NCBI GenBank assembly: GCA_016793525.1
Contig: JAEUJT010000360.1
Location: 1 to 7,711 of the forward strand
Reading direction: 5' to 3'
DNA: 7,711 bases
From: Archangium sp.
GTDB taxonomy: Bacteria > Myxococcota > Myxococcia > Myxococcales > Myxococcaceae
Shown: piece by piece, positions 1-6,310 of the stretch
Layout of the letters: each line of letters starts with the position of its first letter
How positions within the stretch are numbered: position 1 is the stretch's first letter
Program-made: the position numbers and the translations under genes
The notes under the pieces: model-generated
Told to the model about the DNA's origin: nothing
Seen by the model: only the letters and a program-made list of their open reading frames with translations
The model's database searches: none

Positions 1-309
1 CTGGCGCAGCCTCCGCGCGTCGACCGCCTCGAGCGCCTGGGCCCGGCGAATCAGCGCCAGTGCCTCGCGCGTCGCAGGAGATGGTGACGTGCCGGGCGTC
101 CCCCCGTCGAGGAGCGCGGCCCAGGTCTCTCGCGCCAACACGCCATGGGCAGCGGCAAGTTGCGCGGAGAGCGCCTCGACCTGGCTGCGCACCACGTCGG
201 CCTCGCGCGGCGGTGGCGGGGTCGCGGTGGGAGACGGCGAAGGCACCACCGCCGGGGCCGACGGGGCGCACCCCAAAGCGGCGACGACGATGAAGACGAA
301 AAAGCGCAT
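1..309 (-). CDS. Putative small lipoprotein, N-terminal part (runs off left edge)
   Basis: Reading the minus strand from the ATG at 309-307 gives 103 codons with no stop to the window edge, so the C-terminus is missing. The product starts MRFFVFIVVAALGCAPSAP: one basic residue, a hydrophobic stretch and a lipobox A11-L12-G13-C14, which is a type II (lipoprotein) signal peptide. A Pro/Ser/Thr/Ala-rich tether follows (about residues 15-34), then a charged, Ala/Leu-rich, probably helical segment (about 35-65 and 78-103). The third codon positions are mostly G or C, which supports this frame over the plus-strand frames that cross the same DNA. No good Shine-Dalgarno precedes the ATG, so the start rests on the signal peptide. 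It is divergent from lipoprotein A. I do not recognise the family, and the function is unknown. Confidence 0.8.
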   Translation of the reverse strand, partial: MRFFVFIVVAALGCAPSAPAVVPSPSPTATPPPPREADVVRSQVEALSAQLAAAHGVLARETWAALLDGGTPGTSPSPATREALALIRRAQALEAVDARRLRQ

Positions 310-340
310 GTGCGCAGTGTACGTGCATGCGCGTGCACAT
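304..340. promoter_or_regulatory. Alternating purine-pyrimidine (Z-DNA-prone) tract in divergent promoter region
   Basis: Bases 317-340 alternate purine and pyrimidine without a break for 24 nt, and bases 304-316 do so for 13 nt, with a single phase break between them (A316-G317). Steps are mostly GC, GT, CA and CG, the composition that favours left-handed DNA under negative supercoiling. The tract overlaps the first codons of the minus-strand lipoprotein gene and fills much of the gap before lipoprotein A. The alternation is seen directly. Any regulatory role is inferred. Confidence 0.55.
323..338. promoter_or_regulatory. Imperfect 16-bp palindrome, candidate operator
   Basis: GTGCATGCGCGTGCAC is a near-perfect dyad: seven of its eight base pairs are symmetric, and only T328/G333 fails. 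It lies inside the alternating tract and between two divergent lipoprotein genes, a common place for a regulator-binding site. No convincing -35/-10 pair was found on either strand of 310-372, so the promoters themselves are not located. The symmetry may simply follow from the alternating GC/GT composition. Confidence 0.3.
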
Positions 341-372
341 CTTCACAGCAATCTGGTAAACGCCCCGGTCCT

Positions 373-2970
373 ATGGTCCTCCAACGCCCCCTGCTGTCTG
401 TCGCGCTGCTCAGTGCCGCGGTCGCCGTGTTTTCGTGCGGCCCCAGCACCTCGAAGTGCACCTCGAATGCGAACTGCGCGACGGGCCAAGTGTGCTCCGC
501 GGGCACGTGCCTCGCCGGGACCACCGGTGGCGGCACGGGCGGCGGCGTCACCGGCGGTGGCGCGGGCGGCGGCGGCGGCGACGGAATTGACGCTGGCACC
601 GGCGGCGGCACGGGTGGCGGCTCCACCGGCGGTGGCACGGGCGGCGGCGCGACGGGTGGCGGCACCGGCGGCGGTTCGACGGGCGGCGGCACGGGCGGTG
701 GCTCGACCGGCGGTGGCACGGGCGGCGGCTCCGGCGGCGGCGGCACGCAGCTGGCGACCTGCTCCATGACGGGCACGGGCGGTGGCGCGGGCACTGGCGG
801 CGGTACGACGGGCGGCGGCACCGGCGGTGGCGGCTCGGCGACGGCGTCGCCTTCGTGCACGGCGCCTGAAGTGCTCGCGGCGGCGGGCATGGTGACGGCC
901 AACACCACCGGCACCACCAGCAACTACGAATTCGCCGATGTCGGCGGCTGTGTCGGCGTGGCCAGCGAAGGCGCTCCCGACCGCGTGTACCGAATCAGCG
1001 TGCCGGCCAACAACACACTGCGCGTGGTGGCCGACGCCACGTGGGACATCACCCTCAACATCATCGCCTCGCCGGTGGCGAACTGCACCAACGCGACGCC
1101 GACCTGCGTCGGCAGCGCCGACACCGGAGCGAGCGGCAATGAGACCGCCGCGTACGTCAACAGCACCAACGCCGCGGTCGACGCGTACATCATGGTCGAC
1201 GGTTTCGACCGCACCGACTTCGGCAGCTTCACCTTGACCACCACCCTCACCGCGGTGGTCGCGGGCGATGTCTGCACCAACGCCACCACCGTCACCGCGG
1301 GCACGCTCACCGGGCAGACGCTGGCGGGCTTCGAAGGTCAATACATCGCCGGCCCGGGCTGCGCGTCAGGCTCGGTGTCGAATGACCGCGTGTACAAGGC
1401 GAGCGTCCCCGCGGGGAACCGCCTCACGGTCACCTCCGCGGCGACCAGCGCCGACGGCGGCACCACCACGGGCACCACGTTGAACCTGGTCGTCGGCTCG
1501 TGCTCGTCGACGCTCTCGTGCGTCGGCGGGACGTCGGGCGGCGCAAACGGCACCACCGTGGCCACCTACGACAACGCCAGCGCCGCGGCGCAAGACGTGT
1601 TCATCATCGCCGACACGTCCACGAGCAACCCCACGTTCACTTTCTCGCTGACCACCGCGGTGGCGGCGGTGGCGTTCCCCGCGGGTGAAACCTGCGACAA
1701 CACGGCCGCGGCCATCACCGCGTCGACCGCGCTGACCGGCCAGACGTTCACCGGCTACACGAACAACTTCTCCGGCACCGGCCAGGCGACGTGCAGCTAC
1801 ACCTCGGGCGCTGACCGCGCGTTCGCCGTCGACATTCCGGCGGGCCAGGTGATGACGGCGCGCCTCGCTGGCGATGGCGGCGCGGGCGACCTCAGCCTGT
1901 CGGTCGCGGAGTCGGCGGCGGGCTGCTTCACGGGCCCGTGCATCGCGAGCTCTGACTCGAGCGGCGACGAGACCATCGTGCAGGCCAACCGCGGCGTCGC
2001 GGCGAAGCGGGTGCTGCTGGTCGTCGATTCGCGGCCCCTGGGCGACGGTGGCGTCACCGCGGGCACCTTCGGCCTCGACGTGGCCTTTACCGCGTCTCCG
2101 GCGGGTGACGTGTGCAGCTCGGCCGGCGCGGCCATCACCGCGTCGACCACGCTGGCGAGCGAGTCTCTGGCCGGCTTCACCGACGACTTCACGTTGACCC
2201 AGGCGACCACGGGCTGCACGTTCCGCTCGGGGCCTGACCGCGTGTACGCCGTCGACGTGGCCGCGGGGAACCGGCTCTCGGTGACCGCGGTGCCCACGGG
2301 CAGCGGCACGTTGAGTGTGAACTTCGTCGAAGGCCCGGTGGGCAACTGCACCGCCGCCACGGTGACCTGCCTCGGCTCGGCCACCGCGTCGGCCACCGGC
2401 ACCGCCACGCCGCTCGTGTACGACAACACCACCGGCGCGACGAAGCAGATCTACGTGGTGGTCGACCGCGCCACGTCGGCGCCGCCCGCCGGAGAGACGT
2501 TCGCCTTCACCGCGACGCTGGGCTCCATTCCGCCTCCGCCGCAGGGCGACACCTGCGCGGCCCCGCAAGTCGTCGCGGCCAGCGGCACGCTCACCGGGCA
2601 GACCACGGTCGGCTACGTCGACAACGTCCGCGGCACGTGCACGGGCTTCAGCAACAGCGGCCCCGACCGCGTGTACCAGGTGACGGTGCCGGCGAATCAG
2701 CGGCTGACCGCCACGGTGACGCCGCCCTCGGGCACCGGCTCCTGGGACCCGGCCATCTACATCATCGACACGCCGGCCTCGAGCTGCACCACCACCAACA
2801 CGGCCTGTGCTGTCACCTCGCTCGGCTCTGACAGCGGCGGCGGCGGCGACCCCGACTCGGCGAACTACATCAACTGCACCAGCGCGGCGCACGACGTCTT
2901 CGTCGTCGTCGACGGGTGGAACACGTCGTCGAGTGGCACGTTCGACTTGAACATCGCCATCGCTCCCTGA
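373..2970 (+). CDS. Lipoprotein A: Cys-rich head, Gly linker and five four-cysteine PPC-like domains
   Basis: This 865-aa product has a type II signal peptide with lipobox V19-F20-S21-C22. C29, C35, C41 and C46 follow (pattern KC-x5-C-x5-C-x4-C), then a GGGT/GGGS linker (about 50-159) with one lone Cys (C130). Five repeats of 138-147 residues start at C162, C301, C441, C581 and C728. Each shows a GPDRVYxVxVPAG-like strand, a Cys pair near the middle and a final V(F/Y)VVVD...GxFxL strand. This resembles the secreted PPC beta-sandwich by inference only. I chose ATG 373 because it opens directly on the signal peptide. The frame is open back to 145, but that extension is Arg-rich and overlaps the divergent gene. 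No clear Shine-Dalgarno is visible. The protein is probably an envelope or surface lipoprotein. Its ligand and function are unknown. It is paralogous to lipoprotein B, 32 nt downstream. Confidence 0.88.
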   Translation: MVLQRPLLSVALLSAAVAVFSCGPSTSKCTSNANCATGQVCSAGTCLAGTTGGGTGGGVTGGGAGGGGGDGIDAGTGGGTGGGSTGGGTGGGATGGGTGGGSTGGGTGGGSTGGGTGGGSGGGGTQLATCSMTGTGGGAGTGGGTTGGGTGGGGSATASPSCTAPEVLAAAGMVTANTTGTTSNYEFADVGGCVGVASEGAPDRVYRISVPANNTLRVVADATWDITLNIIASPVANCTNATPTCVGSADTGASGNETAAYVNSTNAAVDAYIMVDGFDRTDFGSFTLTTTLTAVVAGDVCTNATTVTAGTLTGQTLAGFEGQYIAGPGCASGSVSNDRVYKASVPAGNRLTVTSAATSADGGTTTGTTLNLVVGSCSSTLSCVGGTSGGANGTTVATYDNASAAAQDVFIIADTSTSNPTFTFSLTTAVAAVAFPAGETCDNTAAAITASTALTGQTFTGYTNNFSGTGQATCSYTSGADRAFAVDIPAGQVMTARLAGDGGAGDLSLSVAESAAGCFTGPCIASSDSSGDETIVQANRGVAAKRVLLVVDSRPLGDGGVTAGTFGLDVAFTASPAGDVCSSAGAAITASTTLASESLAGFTDDFTLTQATTGCTFRSGPDRVYAVDVAAGNRLSVTAVPTGSGTLSVNFVEGPVGNCTAATVTCLGSATASATGTATPLVYDNTTGATKQIYVVVDRATSAPPAGETFAFTATLGSIPPPPQGDTCAAPQVVAASGTLTGQTTVGYVDNVRGTCTGFSNSGPDRVYQVTVPANQRLTATVTPPSGTGSWDPAIYIIDTPASSCTTTNTACAVTSLGSDSGGGGDPDSANYINCTSAAHDVFVVVDGWNTSSSGTFDLNIAIAP
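520..849 (+). repeat. Low-complexity GGC-rich repeat coding the Gly-Thr/Ser linker of lipoprotein A
   Basis: About 330 bp made largely of 12-bp units encoding GGGT, GGGS or GGGA, with synonymous GGC/GGT and ACC/ACG variation. It is broken near 571-594 by a short GDGIDAG stretch and near 745-780 by a segment encoding TQLATCSMTGT. On the minus strand the same DNA reads as Pro-Pro-Val repeats, which is a shadow. The segment encodes a flexible stalk between the membrane anchor and the domain array. It is a likely site of slippage or length variation. Confidence 0.85.
856..2967 (+). repeat. Five tandem four-cysteine domains in lipoprotein A
   Basis: Repeat units at the protein level: D1 856-1272, D2 1273-1692, D3 1693-2112, D4 2113-2553, D5 2554-2967. 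Cysteines per unit are C162/C193/C238/C245, C301/C330/C377/C383, C441/C474/C518/C523, C581/C615/C659/C666 and C728/C756/C805/C812, with an extra C835 in D5. D2, D4 and D5 begin right after or with a GD(V/T)C-type junction, and D3 with GETC. Trp at the WD position (W224, W791) occurs only in the first and last units. D5 also carries an acidic glycine loop (820-829). Confidence 0.8.
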
Positions 2971-2992
2971 CGTCTCCGCACCTGAAAAACCC

Positions 2993-2997
2993 GGAGG
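2993..2997 (+). promoter_or_regulatory. Shine-Dalgarno GGAGG of lipoprotein B
   Basis: GGAGG lies five bases before the GTG at 3003. It decides the start of lipoprotein B: the frame is open back to 2916, but only the GTG has a ribosome-binding site and opens directly on a signal peptide. Confidence 0.85.
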
Positions 2998-3002
2998 CCG
3001 CC

Positions 3003-4970
3003 GTGTCGACTCTTTCCCGAGTGTGGGTGTGGGCAGCGTGTGTCGTGCTCGTTGCGTGCGGCCAAGGCAGCAAGAAATGCGCGTCGGCGGCGGACTGCAC
3101 CACCGGCCAGGTGTGCACCGCCGGCGCGTGCGTCGCGTCGACCGTCGACGGTGGAGTCGGCGGCGGCACCGGCGGCGGCTCGGGCGCTGGAGGTGGGACC
3201 GGCGGCGGCATGGGCGGCGGCACCGGCGGCGGCGGAGGTGGAGGCAACGGAATGTGCGCTGATGACCCGGGCGCACCCGTTCCTCCGTCGGGCAACGCCG
3301 TGAATGCCCCGGCGCCCTCCTGCGATGCGCCAGAGGTGTTGGCCGCTGCGGGTGACCTGGCGGGCTCGACCGCGGCAGACGACGCGACGTACCCCATCTC
3401 CTCGGGCGGCGGCTGTCGCACGTCGCAAGGCCACGACCGCGTGTACGCGCTGACGGTGCCCCCCGCGACGCGGCTGTTGGTGACCGTCGACGCCGGGTGG
3501 GACTCGGTGGTGAACATCGTCGAAGCGCCGCCCATCAACTGCGGCGGGTTGCAGGCCGACGGAGGCCTCTCGCAGCCGCTCTGTGTGGGCTCGGTCGATG
3601 ACAACAGCTCGGGCGTCGAGCACACGGCCTACGGCAACGCGGGCACCACCGCGAAGCAGGTGTTCCTCATCATCGGTGGGTACGGCAGCACGTCGTCGGG
3701 CGACTTCTCGATGACGACGGCCCTCGAGCCGCTGCCGAGCGGTGACTCGTGTGCCGCGGCCTCCGAGCTCGTGGTTGGGCAGCCGAAGACGCAGCAGACG
3801 CTCACCGGCGCGACCGATGACTACCGGGGTGGCTTCGGCTGCGGCACCGACTCCGACCACCCCGACGTGGCGTACCGGGTGCGGGTGCCGGCGCGGTCTC
3901 AGGTGACTGTGACGGCGACGCCGGAGAACCCGAGCGCCAACGCCTTGCTGACGGTCAACCTGGTGGCCGGGGTGTGCACGCGCCAGCTGCGCTGCGCCGC
4001 TGGCCTCTCCAGCGACACCGAGGGCCAGCCGGTCTCGGTGACGTACACCAACCCCGCCGACTGCGTGCGCGACGTGTTCGTGGTGGTCGACAGCGACACG
4101 CCGGTGACCGACACGTTCTCCATCACGGCCACGCTCTCGAGCGCGCTTGCGGTGGGCGAGGTGTGTGACAACGCCATGACCGCGGCGGTGGGCACGCTGA
4201 CGAACCAGTCTTTCACCGGGTACGCCTCTGACTACGCGCCGCGCGGCCAGACCGGCTGCGGCTACGACGAAGGGCCCGACCGGGTGTACGCGGTCGACGT
4301 GCCGGCGGGGCAGAACCTCACCGCGCGCGCGGTGAGCGATGCGGGGCTGACGCTGTCGCTCGTGAATGACGTCGCCGCGTGCCGTCACGGGCCGTGCGCG
4401 AGCGGTGCGGTGTCGTTCACCAACGGGCAGCCGGTGGTGGTGCGGGCGGCGAACTCGGCGGGCACGAGCGCGCGGCGGGTGTGGCTCGTCGTCGACTCGA
4501 TGGAGGCCACCGAGGCCACCTTCGACCTCGAGCTGTCGGTGCAGGCGCCGCTCGCTGGAGAGTCCTGCGCGCTCCCCGACGTGGTGGCCATGAGCGGCAC
4601 CATCTCGTCGACGACCGACGGCTTCTCCGACGACATTCAGACCGACTCGCTGTGCACCGGCTTCGACAACGACGGCCCCGACCGAGTGTTCGCGGTGTCG
4701 CTGGCGGCGAACCAGACGGTGATGGCCACCGTCACGCCCACCGGCAGCTCGTTGTGGGACCCGTCGGTGTACATCGTCGCGTCGCCAGCCACGACCTGCC
4801 GCGCCACGGGGACGCAGTGCCTCGCCGGCGCCGATGACGGCGGCGGTGGCGACTCCGACAGCACCAGCTTCACCAACAGCGGCCCCGCCACCACCGTGTA
4901 CGTGGTGGTCGACGGCTACACGCCAGACGAATTCGGTACCTTCGACCTCGAGCTCTCCATCACGCCATGA
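3003..4970 (+). CDS. Lipoprotein B: Cys-rich head, Gly linker and four four-cysteine PPC-like domains
   Basis: This 655-aa product starts at GTG. The signal peptide (R6, then a hydrophobic core with two Trp) ends in the canonical lipobox L16-V17-A18-C19. C26, C32, C38 and C43 follow with the same 7-6-6-5 spacing as in lipoprotein A, including the shared string GQVC. A shorter Gly-Gly-Gly-Thr linker (about 50-82), C85 and a Pro-rich neck (about 88-106) lead to four domains starting at C107, C250, C388 and C522. Each has four conserved cysteines, a DRVYA-type strand and a VVVD or similar strand near its end. It is a tandem paralogue of A, with D1, D2, D3 and D4 matching A's D1, D2, D3 and D5. 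Predicted location is the outer membrane or cell surface. The binding partner is unknown. Its stop codon overlaps the start of lipoprotein C. Confidence 0.9.
   Translation: MSTLSRVWVWAACVVLVACGQGSKKCASAADCTTGQVCTAGACVASTVDGGVGGGTGGGSGAGGGTGGGMGGGTGGGGGGGNGMCADDPGAPVPPSGNAVNAPAPSCDAPEVLAAAGDLAGSTAADDATYPISSGGGCRTSQGHDRVYALTVPPATRLLVTVDAGWDSVVNIVEAPPINCGGLQADGGLSQPLCVGSVDDNSSGVEHTAYGNAGTTAKQVFLIIGGYGSTSSGDFSMTTALEPLPSGDSCAAASELVVGQPKTQQTLTGATDDYRGGFGCGTDSDHPDVAYRVRVPARSQVTVTATPENPSANALLTVNLVAGVCTRQLRCAAGLSSDTEGQPVSVTYTNPADCVRDVFVVVDSDTPVTDTFSITATLSSALAVGEVCDNAMTAAVGTLTNQSFTGYASDYAPRGQTGCGYDEGPDRVYAVDVPAGQNLTARAVSDAGLTLSLVNDVAACRHGPCASGAVSFTNGQPVVVRAANSAGTSARRVWLVVDSMEATEATFDLELSVQAPLAGESCALPDVVAMSGTISSTTDGFSDDIQTDSLCTGFDNDGPDRVFAVSLAANQTVMATVTPTGSSLWDPSVYIVASPATTCRATGTQCLAGADDGGGGDSDSTSFTNSGPATTVYVVVDGYTPDEFGTFDLELSITP
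3150..3245 (+). repeat. GGC-rich repeat coding the Gly linker of lipoprotein B
   Basis: About 96 bp of GGC/GGT/GGA-rich units encoding GGGTGGGSGAGGGT-type sequence. This is less than a third of the length of the matching linker in lipoprotein A, so the stalk length differs between the paralogues although heads and domains are similar. Confidence 0.8.
3321..4967 (+). repeat. Four tandem four-cysteine domains in lipoprotein B
   Basis: Units: D1 3321-3749, D2 3750-4163, D3 4164-4565, D4 4566-4967. Cysteines are C107/C138/C180/C194, C250/C280/C325/C331 (plus C354), C388/C419/C460/C465 and C522/C551/C599/C606. The WD tryptophan is again confined to the first (W166) and last (W585) unit. The acidic glycine loop sits in the last unit (D611-S620), as in lipoprotein A. 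These position-specific marks allow one-to-one pairing with four of the five units of A. Confidence 0.8.
4967..4970 (+). promoter_or_regulatory. ATGA stop-start overlap between lipoproteins B and C
   Basis: The start ATG of lipoprotein C (4967-4969) overlaps the TGA of lipoprotein B (4968-4970). No strong Shine-Dalgarno precedes it, so termination-reinitiation coupling is likely. It ties the output of C to translation of B. Confidence 0.75.
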
Positions 4971-6298
4971 AACTCCACTTCCTCGTTGCTGTGAGTGCCG
5001 CCGCGGTCGTCGTCGCGTCGGCGTGCGGTTCCTCCAACCAGTGCGGCGCGGCCACCTGTCAGAGCGGCTGCTGCACGGCCTCCGGGCAGTGCGTCGAGAG
5101 CGGCAAGGCCTCGGCCTGCGGCACCGGTGGCGCCACCTGCGCGGTGTGCACCTCGGCGCAGACGTGCACCCAGAACGTGTGCGTCGCGGGCACCGGCGGA
5201 GGCGGCTCGACGGGCGGCGGAACGGCGACCGGCGGAGGTACGGCCACGGGCGGCGGTACCGGCACCGGCGGAGGGAGCGGCGGTGGTGGTGGCACCCAGC
5301 CCACGGCCAGCAGCTTCATGGTGATTCGCATCTCCGCTGATGGCGGTCTCACCTCGGCGGCGGCCGGCTTCGTGCTCGAAGAGCGCACACTCGACACCGG
5401 CGCGGTGACACGCACCATCGACGTCACGGGCACCAGCTCTCCGGCGGTGACGTTGTCGGGCAGCGCGACGTCGGAAGGCGTGCTGAACCTCTCTGGCGAC
5501 AAGCGCTTCGTCTCGCTCGCCTGTTACGTGGCGTCGCCGGGGCAGACGTCGGTGAACTCGACCGCCGGCATCGCGCGCGCGGTGGCACGCGTCGCGGCCG
5601 ACGGCACGGTCGACACCTCGACCCGCATCACCGACTCCTACTTCCTCAACAACATCCGCTCGGCGGCGTCAGACACGGGCGACGGCTTCTGGCTCGCGGG
5701 CGCGTCGGCGGCGAGCCTCGACGGCGGCGTGCGCTACGTGGCGCTGGGCTCGTCGGGCGCGACCACGCCGGTGTACTCCGACATTCAGAACATTCGCGCC
5801 ACGCACGTGGCCAACGGCATTCTCTACGCGTCGACGGCGTCGAACCCGGGTGATGCGGGCGTGACGCGCGTCTTCTCCTTCGGCGGCGTGCCCACCTCGG
5901 CGGCTGCGGCCTCGTCGTTGCCGGGCCTCTCCATCACCAGCCCGCAGGGCCTGGCGGTGCTCGACCTCAACCCCAACGTGCCGGGCCATGACGTCGTGTA
6001 CGTGGCCGACTCGACGCAGGGCATCGGTCTGCGCAAGTTCGTCTTCTCGGGCACGGCGTGGTCCGAGGCGGCCACCTTCAATCAGGCCACCCCAGGCAAC
6101 GTGACGTGCCTGCACGTGGCGGCGGAGCTGCAGGGCAGCGAGGTGGTGGTGCTGTGCGCGACGAATGAGTCGACAGCGAACCGCGTGTTGCGCTTCACCG
6201 ACGTCGGCGGCACGGCCACCTCGTCGCCAACGCCCACGGTGCTGGCCACGGCCCCTGCGGGTTCCATCTTCCGCGGCGTGGCGTTTTCTCCGCGCTAG
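4967..6298 (+). CDS. Lipoprotein C: long Cys-rich head, Gly linker and probable beta-propeller
   Basis: This 443-aa product has a type II signal peptide (MKLHFLVAV, then an Ala/Val core) ending at lipobox A17-S18-A19-C20. The head is denser in cysteine than in A or B: C20, C26, C31, C35, C36, C42, C51, C58, C61, C67 and C72, including a CC pair, which suggests a compact disulfide knot. The linker (about 76-110) is GGGT-rich. Residues about 115-443 have no linker-like composition. They show recurring blocks of roughly 45-50 residues with beta-strand patterns such as GDGFWLAGAS, NGILYASTAS, DVVYVADST and SEVVVLCATN, ending FRGVAFSPR. This reads as a beta-propeller by pattern only; blade count and ligand are not resolved. 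It has no four-cysteine domains, so it shares only the anchor-head-stalk plan with A and B. Function is unknown, and a structural or sensing role at the surface is possible. Confidence 0.88.
   Translation: MKLHFLVAVSAAAVVVASACGSSNQCGAATCQSGCCTASGQCVESGKASACGTGGATCAVCTSAQTCTQNVCVAGTGGGGSTGGGTATGGGTATGGGTGTGGGSGGGGGTQPTASSFMVIRISADGGLTSAAAGFVLEERTLDTGAVTRTIDVTGTSSPAVTLSGSATSEGVLNLSGDKRFVSLACYVASPGQTSVNSTAGIARAVARVAADGTVDTSTRITDSYFLNNIRSAASDTGDGFWLAGASAASLDGGVRYVALGSSGATTPVYSDIQNIRATHVANGILYASTASNPGDAGVTRVFSFGGVPTSAAAASSLPGLSITSPQGLAVLDLNPNVPGHDVVYVADSTQGIGLRKFVFSGTAWSEAATFNQATPGNVTCLHVAAELQGSEVVVLCATNESTANRVLRFTDVGGTATSSPTPTVLATAPAGSIFRGVAFSPR
5192..5296 (+). repeat. GGC-rich repeat coding the Gly-Thr linker of lipoprotein C
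   Basis: About 105 bp encoding GGGGSTGGGTATGGGTATGGGT-like units, with a 15-18 bp period in part (GGGTAT) rather than the strict 12-bp period of lipoprotein A. It separates the Cys-rich head from the propeller-like domain. Confidence 0.8.
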
Positions 6299-6301
6299 AG
6301 G
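6297..6301 (+). promoter_or_regulatory. Probable Shine-Dalgarno AGAGG of epmA
   Basis: AGAGG overlaps the TAG stop of lipoprotein C and lies nine bases before the TTG at 6311. It supports the TTG start, since no ATG or GTG in frame lies between this point and the conserved N-terminal part of the enzyme. Confidence 0.55.
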
Positions 6302-6310
6302 CCTCGGGCG

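Noticed and set aside
145..372. Upstream start for lipoprotein A at 145
   Set aside because: The added 76 residues are Arg-rich, would bury the signal peptide, and overlap the coding-like minus-strand lipoprotein gene.
310..372. Sigma70-type promoter hexamers (for example TTCACA at 342-347, or TACACT on the minus strand)
   Set aside because: No partner hexamer occurs at a suitable spacing for either, so no promoter is called.
51..923. Long minus-strand open frame rich in Pro-Pro-Val repeats
   Set aside because: It is the antisense of the Gly-Thr linker of lipoprotein A, and its other parts are low-complexity Arg/Pro sequence. The plus-strand reading has the signal peptide, cysteines and domains.
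2916..3002. Upstream ATG start for lipoprotein B at 2916
   Set aside because: It lies inside lipoprotein A and has no Shine-Dalgarno. GTG 3003 has GGAGG at five bases and opens on the signal peptide.
1366..3276. Minus-strand open frame of 636 codons, and a similar one at 2865-4388
   Set aside because: Both are Arg/Ala/His-rich shadows of lipoproteins A and B, open only because the GC-rich genes leave few AT-containing stops. No domain or start signal supports them.
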